Shown here: one piece after another, positions 23,863 through 30,597 of the stretch | Layout: every line of letters begins with the position of its first letter | How positions within the stretch are numbered: the stretch's first letter is position 1 | From: a virus | DNA length: 42,082 nucleotides | Strand: one strand, 5' to 3' | IMG/VR virus record: IMGVR_UViG_3300048996_000004 | Location: 1 to 42,082 of that record | The notes under the pieces: generated by a model | The model's input: the letters and a program-made list of their open reading frames with translations, nothing else | Database searches by the model: none | Told to the model about the DNA's origin: nothing | Program-made: the position numbers and the translations under genes

Positions 23863-23900
23863 ATAACTTGGAGTGTTCTATCCATTTGAACTACGCTAGC
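23858..23900 (-). pseudogene. 5' half of a tRNA (Asn-like) fused to tRNA-Ser
   Basis: The minus strand reads GCTAGCG-TA-GTTC..GAAC followed by ACTCC AAGTTAT GGATT. This is a good acceptor-5', D-arm and anticodon arm with GTT as possible anticodon. No T-arm or 3' acceptor follows, because tRNA-Ser(CGA) starts inside the 3' anticodon stem. Probably a recombination relic. Confidence 0.55.
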
Positions 23901-23944
23901 TTCTCAACTAGTCGCCGAGTGCTGGACCCCGGATCTCTCCAACG

Positions 23945-24016
23945 CCGAAGATGTAGGAATCGAACCTACGCGCCTCGGGCTTCAACCGAGTGCTCTTCCA
24001 ACTGAGCTAATCTCCG
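23945..24016 (-). tRNA. tRNA-Phe(GAA)
   Basis: Acceptor CGGAGAT/ATCTTCG, D-arm GCTC..GAGC, anticodon loop TTGAAGC on CTCGG/CCGAG, T-arm GTAGG TTCGATT CCTAC. Confidence 0.9.
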
Positions 24017-24019
24017 ATA

Positions 24020-24071
24020 GCTAGGAATTTGATTTCAGGGGGTTTCATATCCCCAAGGGCAGAGACCTAGC
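24020..24071. repeat. spacer hairpin between tRNA-Asn and tRNA-Phe
   Basis: GCTAGG (24020-24025) / CCTAGC (24066-24071), with an inner GGGG/CCCC stem. Confidence 0.6.
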
Positions 24072-24083
24072 ACTACTGCCGAG

Positions 24084-24155
24084 CTGACCGGGCAGGATTC
24101 GAACCTACATTGGAGACGTTAACAGCATCTGGTCTTACCGTTAGACGACCGGCCA
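24084..24155 (-). tRNA. tRNA-Asn(GTT), first in the array
   Basis: Acceptor TGGCCGG/CCGGTCA, D-arm GTC..GAC, anticodon loop CTGTTAA on AGATG/CGTCT, T-loop TTCGAAT, discriminator G. Confidence 0.9.
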
Positions 24156-24162
24156 ATATGAC

Positions 24163-24221
24163 CCTCGGGGAGCCGGAGGCTCCGGAGAGGAGGAACAGAA
24201 CCTCAACGGCTCTACCCGAGG
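24163..24221. repeat. leader hairpin upstream of the tRNA array
   Basis: CCTCGGG (24163-24169) / CCCGAGG (24215-24221), enclosing GGAGCC-GGA-GGCTCC and GAGG..CCTC hairpins. It lies at the 5' side of the array transcript and continues the pattern of structured spacers. Confidence 0.6.
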
Positions 24222-24470
24222 ATCTGGTGTAAGGATCATGTTCAGGTCCACGCTTATACGTGTACGTGCGCTGGACTCGTGTAACTTGTCCCTACCCTGG
24301 TGGGTAATCGAGACTTTTCCCAGGTCAGAGGATTTTGGGGGCCCTCCGGGGGCCCTCTCATCCCTAGACTCCTTAGATCCTTGTTTCCTAGGTCTAAGTT
24401 CTTAACCCATATACCTAGGTGGGCAACCATGACTTTTTCCAGGTCGGGGCTGTGTGGTACAGTCTGAGCC
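24222..24470. promoter_or_regulatory. divergent control region between tRNA array and early arm
   Basis: There is no gene here. It contains a 33-bp imperfect direct repeat (24299-24331 and 24418-24450, 25 of 33 identical, core GACTTTTYCCAGGTC), two CCTAGG palindromes (24388, 24413) and a tandem GGGGGCCC element near 24337-24355. For the leftward array a -10-like TATAAG is at 24258-24253. The rightward promoter is listed separately. The repeats look like operator sites. Confidence 0.6.
24435..24463 (+). promoter_or_regulatory. early rightward promoter, probably leaderless
   Basis: TTTTCC (24435-24440), 17 nt, TACAGT (24458-24463). The expected start site falls on or next to ATG 24471, which has no Shine-Dalgarno sequence. 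This suggests a leaderless mRNA, common in actinobacteria. The -35 is poor, and repeat copy B covers it. Confidence 0.5.
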
Positions 24471-25043
24471 ATGCCCAAACTCAAGCGTGAAGACCGGTAC
24501 TTTGTACCAGATGGCCGGTGGTTCTATGATGGACTCCCCGGCAGACCGACCATAGAGCCCCTGCTAGGCCACCACCAGGGTATGGTCACTTACCGCCTAG
24601 GCGTGTGTGCGGTGTGTAGTCGACCCTGCTTCCCTGAAGAGGCCTCTGAGTGGTGGGGCGTGCAACCAGTTTGTAACGACTGCGTAACGGACTTCTACTG
24701 GTGGTGCGAGCGGAGAGATCGAGCGCGGGGGATCACCTTGCGAGTCCGTAGAGACGCTCGGCTTGACAATCTGCCCCGGGTGCCGTACCGTCGCTCTGAC
24801 GTCTACCGGAGGGACCAGGGAATCTGCCACCTTTGCGGCAAGCCTGTACGCGGGGCTTGGTCACTTGATCACTTGGTTCCTGTAAGCCTGAAAACCGAGA
24901 GGCTCCACCCCGGAGATGTAATCGCCAACGCAGCAGTCTCACATGTCGGGTGCAACTCCAAAAAGGGGAACCGTCGTGCGGATTGGGGCAAGTATGACGC
25001 CCTGTTGGCCAGCCCTGAAGCTCCGTGTCCCCGAGACGTTTGA
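24471..25043 (+). CDS. HNH endonuclease with extra zinc finger
   Basis: 190 aa. An N-terminal Cys cluster (CAVCSRPC.., CNDC) precedes a C-terminal HNH domain: CHLCGKPV, SLDHLVPVSL with the catalytic His, then N and CNSKKGNR. It is the first early gene. Possible roles are host DNA degradation, packaging or a free-standing homing nuclease. No intron or intein flanks were seen. Confidence 0.85.
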   Translation: MPKLKREDRYFVPDGRWFYDGLPGRPTIEPLLGHHQGMVTYRLGVCAVCSRPCFPEEASEWWGVQPVCNDCVTDFYWWCERRDRARGITLRVRRDARLDNLPRVPYRRSDVYRRDQGICHLCGKPVRGAWSLDHLVPVSLKTERLHPGDVIANAAVSHVGCNSKKGNRRADWGKYDALLASPEAPCPRDV

Positions 25044-25086
25044 CACCCCGTACTAGACTGGAAGTACGACCCAGAGAGGACGAGAC

Positions 25087-25305
25087 ATGACTATGCCCGC
25101 TGAAGATCCGATCAGGCCGGTGGCCTGGCCGGTCCGAACCATGAGAGACGAGAAGAAACTCCGGCTTTGGCTCTCCGTGGATTCGATCATGGAGTTCCGA
25201 AACCGAGCTGGCCAGGCTGGATGGCCGCACCCGTTCTTGACCTTGCTCGATCACCTCGTCGCTGAATCCCAGAAGGCCGATCGTTATGGAAAGGATATCG
25301 AATGA
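25087..25305 (+). CDS. hypothetical protein
   Basis: 72 aa, start ATG 25087 with GAGAGGA upstream; a second ATG lies 2 codons on. The C-terminal half is helical (EFRNRAGQAGW.., LLDHLVAESQKAD). Overlaps the next gene by 4 nt. A TTGACA at 25040 lacks a well-placed -10. Function unknown. Confidence 0.65.
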   Translation: MTMPAEDPIRPVAWPVRTMRDEKKLRLWLSVDSIMEFRNRAGQAGWPHPFLTLLDHLVAESQKADRYGKDIE

Positions 25306-25748
25306 TCAACCTGCGCCTGGCCTGGGCACAGGCCCACGAGATCCACGGCACCCCCTGGGAAGCGATGTGCCTGACCAAGGGCCTGGACCCTAGCTCAGCG
25401 ACCGCTGACGACGTTCTGGGCCCCGTGTCCCGGACCGGTCTATGGGATGCGACCGGGAATCGGGTCCTCGAATACCGGGATGAAACGGACATCATTGAGA
25501 CCCTTGTGGAACCTGAAGTAGTGGTCTACGATGATCCTCGGAAGTTCGTGGAAGAGGTCACGGAGATCGCGGGGTTGACCCGGGGAGAGAGCAGGCTCGT
25601 CTACGCCATCGTGGACGGGGCTCCTATCCCGGACGGCAAGGACTACACCGCGCCTCTGGCCAAGCGATTCAGGACTACCCCCGCCGCCATCCGGAAGCGA
25701 TGGAGTAACGCTAAGCGCAAGCTTCGTGACACCTGGGCAGCAGAGTAG
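25302..25748 (+). CDS. HTH protein, sigma region 4-like C-terminus
   Basis: 148 aa. The first 90 residues are unassigned. The C-terminal segment GLTRGESRLVYAIVDG..LAKRFRTTPAAIRKRWSNA has the spacing of a sigma70 region 4 or LuxR-type helix-turn-helix. As an early gene it may regulate phage or host transcription. No region 2 is present, so it is not a complete sigma factor. Confidence 0.55.
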   Translation: MINLRLAWAQAHEIHGTPWEAMCLTKGLDPSSATADDVLGPVSRTGLWDATGNRVLEYRDETDIIETLVEPEVVVYDDPRKFVEEVTEIAGLTRGESRLVYAIVDGAPIPDGKDYTAPLAKRFRTTPAAIRKRWSNAKRKLRDTWAAE

Positions 25749-25759
25749 AGGAGAGAGGC

Positions 25760-26404
25760 ATGAAAGACGGCACCGAAGTGATGTACGGCAAGCACGGTAC
25801 CACCGTGTACAAGGCCTACCAGCAAGGCGGTGACTGGAACTACAAGTACACCCTGGTCCCGGTCAACGGCGGCCGGAAACGGTACCGTGTCCCGTCCCAC
25901 GAGATCCGCCCGGTCGTAGAGGCCTCACGGCGGGTTTCGGCTCGTACTTCAGCGGGTCTGGTCGACCGGCCCAAGTCGTTCCGGTCCCGGTACCCGGAGT
26001 ATTCCGGCTGCACTCGCCGCGCCTACGTGGGCAAGGAGTGGGTGTTCAAGGTGGCCAAGTACCCCGGGGACAACTACAAGAACCGAGTCGAAGCCGCACA
26101 GTATGCGGTTCAGACCGGGATGGACCTGGACAAGGCTCGACAGACGTTCGGAACAGACGCCGTGCACGCGCTTCGACGCTGGGAGGGCGTCCCGATCGCG
26201 GAGTGCCACCTGCTCCCGGACGGGGTTCTGATGATGGAACGTGTGAAGTCCGTGAACAACTTGAACGCGGATGAAGGTGCGGACGAGATCAACTATGACG
26301 AACAGCGCAAGCTGGGGTACCGGCGCCCGGCCTGGGCCGGTGCCGTAGACTGTGAGCAGATCGGGTACAACCGCAAAGGCGAGCTTGTCGCCTACGATCT
26401 CTAG
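25760..26404 (+). CDS. possible reduced protein-kinase-like-fold protein
   Basis: 214 aa with GAGAGGAG upstream. The N-terminal 70 aa are basic. The segment CTRRAYVGKEWVFKVAKYPG resembles a beta3 lysine region, HLLPDGVLMMERVKS a hinge, and CEQIGYNRKGELVAYDL the end of a kinase-like catalytic core. The canonical HRD loop is absent. The kinase-fold call is a tentative pattern match; no activity can be claimed. Confidence 0.45.
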   Translation: MKDGTEVMYGKHGTTVYKAYQQGGDWNYKYTLVPVNGGRKRYRVPSHEIRPVVEASRRVSARTSAGLVDRPKSFRSRYPEYSGCTRRAYVGKEWVFKVAKYPGDNYKNRVEAAQYAVQTGMDLDKARQTFGTDAVHALRRWEGVPIAECHLLPDGVLMMERVKSVNNLNADEGADEINYDEQRKLGYRRPAWAGAVDCEQIGYNRKGELVAYDL

Positions 26405-26414
26405 AGAGGAAGAC

Positions 26415-26717
26415 ATGAGCAGGATTTACGATATCGACCTGGAACCGAAACACCCGCCCAAGTTCACCGACATGCTGGGCCAGGAAGTTCGGATCGGAGA
26501 CACAGTCGCGTATGCGATCCGCGATGGGAACCTTCCGGCCCTCAAGGTCGGCACCCTGACTCAACTCTGGTGGGTCGAAGGCGCGGGGTGGGACTTCCGA
26601 GTCGTGGCTACGTTCCAGTCAGGCCACAACGACGTGGCTCGGGTCTTGACCGGGCGTAAGCCCTCCCAGCCGTCCCGGGGTCGCATGGTCCGGATCGCCA
26701 AGGGTGGCAACTGGTGA
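26415..26717 (+). CDS. hypothetical protein, beta-rich
   Basis: 100 aa from ATG 26415, with GAGAGGA upstream. The region DMLGQEVRIGDTVAYAIRDG followed by LKVGTLTQLWWVEGAGW looks like an SH3-like or KOW-type beta barrel found in several phage accessory proteins. The C-terminus is basic. Function unknown. Confidence 0.65.
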   Translation: MSRIYDIDLEPKHPPKFTDMLGQEVRIGDTVAYAIRDGNLPALKVGTLTQLWWVEGAGWDFRVVATFQSGHNDVARVLTGRKPSQPSRGRMVRIAKGGNW

Positions 26718-26721
26718 CGCC

Positions 26722-27018
26722 ATGAGTGAGCGCCGGTCCACGATCCTCCGAGTGGCCCGGGAGACAGGCGCCTACTGGAGGATGAGCGATCGGGCCCGGA
26801 GCGTGCTAGAGATCGAAGCTCCGGGCCTGTATCGTGTACTTGAGGAACTATCAGACCTGACCGAGGAGGCACCGCGTGCACGTTCACACGGAGGCATGTG
26901 TTTGGAAGGTTTACCCGAGCGGTCAGCAGTCGTGCACAACGGCCAAGAACGAGCGGGAACAAGCCAAGCGAGCAGCAGGCACCCTGATCAAGACCGGAGA
27001 CCCGTACCGAGGCCGTAG
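26722..27018 (+). CDS. hypothetical protein with long 3' overlap
   Basis: 98 aa from ATG 26722. The first 55 residues (SERRSTILRVARETGAYWRM.., LYRVLEELSDLTEEAPRA) look coding. The rest is low-quality sequence overlapping the next gene by 143 nt. Either the proteins truly overlap or the frames are joined by a frameshift. Confidence 0.5.
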   Translation: MSERRSTILRVARETGAYWRMSDRARSVLEIEAPGLYRVLEELSDLTEEAPRARSHGGMCLEGLPERSAVVHNGQERAGTSQASSRHPDQDRRPVPRP

Positions 27019-27265
27019 GCAGCCGCCGGACGGCTGGGAGGACGAGTTCGGACCTGCGCCGATCCGCGCCTTGGATCGCGAGTGGTATGACGAGGTGATC
27101 GTTACCCGAGCCTTGAACCGGGAACGATGCGGTAGGCGCCCGTACCGGCTCGAATGGGCCGAGATCACGCGTCGGATGGACAACTCGCGTGTTACGGAGG
27201 AGGATGTTGCCTTATCGACCGGGGTCACGATCAGCTACGTATCCGATCGGAGGCGGTTCGCATGA
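26876..27265 (+). CDS. HTH-like protein
   Basis: 129 aa from GTG 26876, with GGAGG 6 nt upstream. The C-terminus (EWAEITRRMDNSRVTEEDVA, then LSTGVTISYVSDRRR) has a helix-turn-helix look. The N-terminus has two Cys (EACVWKVYPSGQQSC). It overlaps the Cas4-like nuclease start (ATGA). Probably DNA-binding. Confidence 0.55.
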   Translation: MHVHTEACVWKVYPSGQQSCTTAKNEREQAKRAAGTLIKTGDPYRGRRQPPDGWEDEFGPAPIRALDREWYDEVIVTRALNRERCGRRPYRLEWAEITRRMDNSRVTEEDVALSTGVTISYVSDRRRFA

Positions 27266-28056
27266 CCGATGTCCGCTCGTACTCCCAGCTCAACAGTTAC
27301 GAACGGTGCCCGTACATGTACTACCTGGAACGGGTCGAACAGGTCTGGCAGAGGCCTGCCGCCTGGCTTCCGATGGGAACAGCCGTTCATTCGGCCGCTG
27401 AGGCGTGGGAACTGTCCGATAGGGTGATGACACCGGAGGAGGCATTACAGGTCTTCAGGGACCAGTACAGGGCCAGCACGGACCTGTTGCTGGAGACTAC
27501 GCCCAACCCGAAGTTCTGGTTCTCGTCTGGGCCGTACAAGGGCCCCGAAGACATCGCCCGGCGGTACAAGATCGGGCAAGAGCACGTCGAGAGGTACATA
27601 GCCTGGTACAAGAAGCACCCAGACGAGAAACCTTTCGTCCCGAGCACGTTCGGTGAGCCCGGCAAGCCGATGATCGAGTTCCCGTTCGAGATCGAGATCG
27701 GAGGTGTTCGGGTCCGGGGGTTCATCGACTGGGTAGGCTGGGATGAAGATGACAACATCATCGTCCGAGACAACAAGACCGGACGCTTGCCCGGAGGCCC
27801 CGAGCAGTTGGCGACGTACGCCTTGGCCGTAGAAGCCCTGGGCTCTTGGATGCACGTCGAGTCTGGAGACTTCTTCATGACACGAACCGGCAAGCCGACA
27901 ATTCCCTATCAGTTGACCCGGGTCGTTAAGCAGCAACTAGCCGAGGACTTCCAGGCCCTGGACGAGGGTGTCAAGGCGGGTAACTTCCCGGCCAAGCCCG
28001 AAGCATCGAAGTGCATGTTCTGCTCGGTACAATCGAGCTGCAAGTACCGTGTCTAG
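27262..28056 (+). CDS. Cas4/RecB-family PD-(D/E)XK exonuclease
   Basis: 264 aa from ATG 27262. It opens YSQLNSYERCPYMYYLERV with the first conserved Cys. The nuclease motif is GFIDWVGWDEDDNIIVRDNK-TG (D..D-N-K), followed by QLATYALA, the RecB QxxxY-like motif. The C-terminal CMFCSVQSSC completes a four-Cys iron-sulphur cluster. This is a Cas4-type 5'-3' exonuclease or recombination nuclease. No CRISPR array is present. Confidence 0.85.
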   Translation: MTDVRSYSQLNSYERCPYMYYLERVEQVWQRPAAWLPMGTAVHSAAEAWELSDRVMTPEEALQVFRDQYRASTDLLLETTPNPKFWFSSGPYKGPEDIARRYKIGQEHVERYIAWYKKHPDEKPFVPSTFGEPGKPMIEFPFEIEIGGVRVRGFIDWVGWDEDDNIIVRDNKTGRLPGGPEQLATYALAVEALGSWMHVESGDFFMTRTGKPTIPYQLTRVVKQQLAEDFQALDEGVKAGNFPAKPEASKCMFCSVQSSCKYRV

Positions 28057-28300
28057 GGCTTGGGGGACGTGCGTCAAGTGCGGGGAGTACACGCTTCATT
28101 ACATCCGCACTATTCGGAAATTCCAGGATGTTACCAAGCCCTGGCTTGAACCGATCTACTCGAACATGTTCGAAGATCCGCAGTGCGAAATGCGTTGGCA
28201 TCCCGGGAAGCGAACCACGGGGCGCAGAATGTTGCGCGAATGCCGAGATTGTGGTAAACAGCGGTGGGAGATACTCGAACAGAAAACGGAGGACGCATGA
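28049..28300 (+). CDS. zinc-ribbon protein
   Basis: 83 aa from GTG 28049, overlapping the nuclease stop by 8 nt. Cys pairs CVKCGEY and CRDCGKQ are separated by about 55 residues, with an extra PQCEMRW. Likely metal and nucleic-acid binding. Confidence 0.6.
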   Translation: MSRAWGTCVKCGEYTLHYIRTIRKFQDVTKPWLEPIYSNMFEDPQCEMRWHPGKRTTGRRMLRECRDCGKQRWEILEQKTEDA

Positions 28301-28366
28301 ATGGGAAAGAAAGAAGTATGCCCGAGGTGCAAGCAGTACCGGTGCAAGTGCCCTAAGAAGAGGTGA
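28301..28366 (+). CDS. 21-aa Cys-rich microprotein
   Basis: ATG 28301 to TGA 28366, peptide GKKEVCPRCKQYRCKCPKKR with four Cys (C-x2-C-x4-C-x-C) and many Lys/Arg. GGAGG lies 8 nt upstream. It could be a minimal zinc knuckle. Short, but well placed between coupled genes. Confidence 0.5.
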   Translation: MGKKEVCPRCKQYRCKCPKKR

Positions 28367-28367
28367 T

Positions 28368-28529
28368 ATGAGTAACCTGAACGAATTGCCAGAGTTTCGA
28401 TACGACCCGGACACAGAGACCATGTATCGCAAGCACGGGGACGGGTGGGTAGAGCTGGGGTGCTCGGAGTGTGACTGGACCACGGCGTATCCGGTTAATA
28501 CTATTGCCGTGTTATCGATCGACGAATAG
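28368..28529 (+). CDS. 53-aa hypothetical protein
   Basis: ATG 28368, with GAGGTG upstream, to TAG 28529. It has an RYDPDTETMYRKHGDGWVEL segment and a CSEC pair, then DWTTAYPVNTIAV. Function unknown. Confidence 0.6.
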   Translation: MSNLNELPEFRYDPDTETMYRKHGDGWVELGCSECDWTTAYPVNTIAVLSIDE

Positions 28530-28540
28530 AAAGAGGTGAT

Positions 28541-29425
28541 ATGTACTCGATCGTTCAGGCACGCAGGATTCGAGGCGCGGCCGGAGATCCGCTGCCCACC
28601 GTGTTCCAGTCATTCGAAGACATGAAGATCGTGTTTCGGCGCGGGCAACTGTGCCTGATCTGCGCGGGCCCCGGCACGGGCAAATCGGCCCTGGCTCTGA
28701 CCCAAGCGGTTCGATCCCGGGTTCCTACGCTGTACATGTCTGCTGACTCGGACGCATTCACCCAGGTGTCCCGGTCATTCTCGATCCATACCGGGATCAC
28801 GATGGACGAGACCGAGCGTTACGCCCGAGGAGAGGAAGTACTGCCGAGTACCCTGGTCAAGGCCGAGGAATTGAAACAAATCCCGATCCGGTTCAATTTC
28901 TTGGCCGCGCCGAAGCTCTCGAATATCGAGAAGAGCATGGAAGCCTTCGATGAGTTGTACGGAGAGTACCCGGCTCTTACCGTTGTGGATAACATCACCA
29001 ACGTCCGGAACGGTACTGAGGACAACGCGGAGAATCCGTTCGGCGGCCTGGAAGTCTTCTTGGATTATGCCAACGAAATGGCCCGAGAGACCCAGTCTTG
29101 TGTCATCGGACTACACCATGTGAACGGCCCGTACAACGACCAGAACCGACCGATCCCGATGTCGGGGGTCAAGGGCCAGATCGGGCGCGTGCCCCAGATG
29201 ATCCTGACCCTGTTCCGCGCGGGCCCAGGGTCGGTGGGTGTGTCCCCGGTCAAGCTCCGAGGCGCCAAGTTCGATCCCTCGGGCGAGTACTACACGGAAC
29301 TGGATTTCGAAGGCTCTACCATGACGTTCTCGGATCAGACTTCGGCGATGCCATTGGCAATCCCAGGGGCACCAGGTACAGTCGATCCGTACGCCAGAGA
29401 CCCACGACGAGAGGACGGATACTGA
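28541..29425 (+). CDS. RecA/DnaB-superfamily ATPase (replicative helicase or recombinase)
   Basis: 294 aa. Walker A CAGPGTGKSALALTQA near residue 45 and Walker B ALTVVDNITN near residue 145. A DnaB-like IGLHHVNGPYNDQNRPIPMS sensor loop and GQIGRVPQMILTLFR follow. No N-terminal DnaB domain is present. Placement with primase and polymerase genes suggests the replicative helicase; a RecA-like recombinase remains possible. GAGGTG lies 6 nt upstream. Confidence 0.85.
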   Translation: MYSIVQARRIRGAAGDPLPTVFQSFEDMKIVFRRGQLCLICAGPGTGKSALALTQAVRSRVPTLYMSADSDAFTQVSRSFSIHTGITMDETERYARGEEVLPSTLVKAEELKQIPIRFNFLAAPKLSNIEKSMEAFDELYGEYPALTVVDNITNVRNGTEDNAENPFGGLEVFLDYANEMARETQSCVIGLHHVNGPYNDQNRPIPMSGVKGQIGRVPQMILTLFRAGPGSVGVSPVKLRGAKFDPSGEYYTELDFEGSTMTFSDQTSAMPLAIPGAPGTVDPYARDPRREDGY

Positions 29426-29613
29426 TGCGAGGCTCACCTAACTACGTGATGCAAGTCGCGGACAGCGCACGCAAGGCTGTGACCGACGCGATCAAAGCGG
29501 AGAACCTGGCCTGCTACTACGATGGGAACCAGGAGCTTCGTCGGCAGGCCACAGAGGTCAAGGAAACGGCGATGGATTTGATCACCGAACTCGAAAGGAT
29601 AGCGAAGTCATGA
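29425..29613 (+). CDS. small helical hypothetical protein
   Basis: 62 aa, ATG overlapping the upstream stop (TGATG). Mostly helical and charged (DSARKAVTDAIKAENLACYY.., VKETAMDLITELERIAKS). Overlaps the next gene by 4 nt. Function unknown. Confidence 0.65.
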   Translation: MRGSPNYVMQVADSARKAVTDAIKAENLACYYDGNQELRRQATEVKETAMDLITELERIAKS

Positions 29614-29846
29614 AGGACGAAGTGTACCGCGTGACCGAAAGCGGAACCCCCGACGACCGGATCGGCGGTTGGAACAACGCCACCAAGCTGTTCAACACAA
29701 TTCAGGGTGCGCGGCAGGCCCGGAACGGTCGTGTCCAGCACCAAGCCGCCAACAAGCTGTGCCGGGAACGGGCCGGTAAGGACCAAATCGAGTACCCGGC
29801 CGTCAAGATCCAGAAGTCGGCTCTCGTCTGGGAGGACGTAGAGTGA
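29610..29846 (+). CDS. hypothetical protein
   Basis: 78 aa, basic (GGWNNATKLFNTIQGARQAR.., HQAANKLCRERAGKD). Overlaps endonuclease VII by 4 nt at its end. Function unknown. Confidence 0.65.
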   Translation: MKDEVYRVTESGTPDDRIGGWNNATKLFNTIQGARQARNGRVQHQAANKLCRERAGKDQIEYPAVKIQKSALVWEDVE

Positions 29847-30271
29847 CCAGGGCCCGCCAGGTCTCGGGTGGGTGTAAAGATTGCCCGCCCGGGACTAGGC
29901 GTCCCGTTACGGCTCCTGGGCCACGGTGCGCCACACATCAGCGAGCCCGCAAGAAGGCCATCGCGGACAAGAAGCACGGTGAATGGATCTTCAAGACGTA
30001 CGGGATCACGGCTGAACAGTATTGGTCTCTGTTCCGGTACCAAGGCGGCAAGTGTTTCATCTGCCAGCGAGCCACCGGCAAGCGACGGCGGCTGTCCGTG
30101 GACCACGACCACAAGACCGGGAAGGTGCGGGGTCTGTTGTGCAACCCGTGTAACCGGGACGTGCTCGGGCACCTCCGGGACTCGGTTGCGGCGCTGGAAC
30201 GGGCCGTTACCTACCTGAAACATCCTCCGGCGGATCAGGTGTTGACACCGATCCAGGTTCGTGTAATGTAG
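29843..30271 (+). CDS. recombination endonuclease VII-like HNH nuclease
   Basis: 142 aa from GTG 29843. The core YQGGKCFICQ..LSVDHDHKTGKVRG..LLCNPCNRDVLGHLRD is the endonuclease VII signature, with zinc Cys pairs and catalytic DHDH/N. An N-terminal CKDCPPGTRR adds another Cys pair. In T4 the homologue resolves branched DNA before packaging. Confidence 0.92.
   Translation: MTRARQVSGGCKDCPPGTRRPVTAPGPRCATHQRARKKAIADKKHGEWIFKTYGITAEQYWSLFRYQGGKCFICQRATGKRRRLSVDHDHKTGKVRGLLCNPCNRDVLGHLRDSVAALERAVTYLKHPPADQVLTPIQVRVM
30242..30269 (+). promoter_or_regulatory. promoter overlapping a palindrome
   Basis: TTGACA (30242-30247), 16 nt, TAATGT (30264-30269). The -35 sits at the centre of the palindrome GGATC-A-GGTGT-TG-ACACC-GATCC (30232-30254), which could be an operator or terminator. 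It drives the gene at 30301. Confidence 0.65.
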
Positions 30272-30300
30272 CTCCTATCAGCACGGACAAGGGAGCGAAC

Positions 30301-30507
30301 ATGGCGCAGCACACCGGGACCATCGAGAGGTACAGCTTCGAAACCGGCGAGTTCGTCCACGTCGAGACCGTGGAGTTCAACGAAAGCATGGGCGCAATCC
30401 ACGAGGCGTGGCGGATGTACCAGCGCCAGGGCGAGGGATTCTACCGGGCCCGCTGGGACGGGTACACGCTGTTCGGGCTTGACCACCCCGAGGACTCCGG
30501 GCACTAG
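30301..30507 (+). CDS. hypothetical protein
   Basis: 68 aa with AAGGGAG upstream. Acidic and aromatic (GTIERYSFETGEFVHVETVE.., WRMYQRQGEGFYRARWDGYT). It is alone between two promoters. Function unknown. Confidence 0.7.
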   Translation: MAQHTGTIERYSFETGEFVHVETVEFNESMGAIHEAWRMYQRQGEGFYRARWDGYTLFGLDHPEDSGH

Positions 30508-30514
30508 CCCGAAC

Positions 30515-30555
30515 GGGTGACCCTGGTTGACTGGGCCGGGGTCACCCCGTAGCGT
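30515..30555 (+). promoter_or_regulatory. promoter with -35 inside an inverted repeat loop
   Basis: TTGACT (30527-30532), 17 nt, TAGCGT (30550-30555). GGGTGACCC (30515-30523) and GGGTCACCC (30538-30546) flank the -35, so the element can end transcription from upstream and start it downstream, or bind a repressor. Confidence 0.7.
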
Positions 30556-30597
30556 AGCTCTCAGACAAGAACGAGTACCACAACAGAGGAGTAAGAC

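Noticed and set aside
20861-24155. tRNA genes as prophage attachment sites
   Set aside because: They are complete, clustered and unaccompanied by any integrase or excisionase gene, so they are phage cargo and not att remnants.
20940-24222. CRISPR-like array
   Set aside because: The regularly spaced similar units are T-arms of tRNAs, and the spacer palindromes differ in sequence. There is no constant repeat.
24337-24355. GGGGGCCC tandem as a terminator
   Set aside because: The two copies are direct repeats with only short self-pairing and no T-tract on either side, so I left it as part of the control region.
24471-25043. HNH gene as homing endonuclease in an intron or intein
   Set aside because: Neighbouring genes are intact with no split host gene or self-splicing features.
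25040-25059. TTGACA followed by TAGACT as a promoter
   Set aside because: The spacing is only 8 nt. At 17 nt there is no -10-like sequence.
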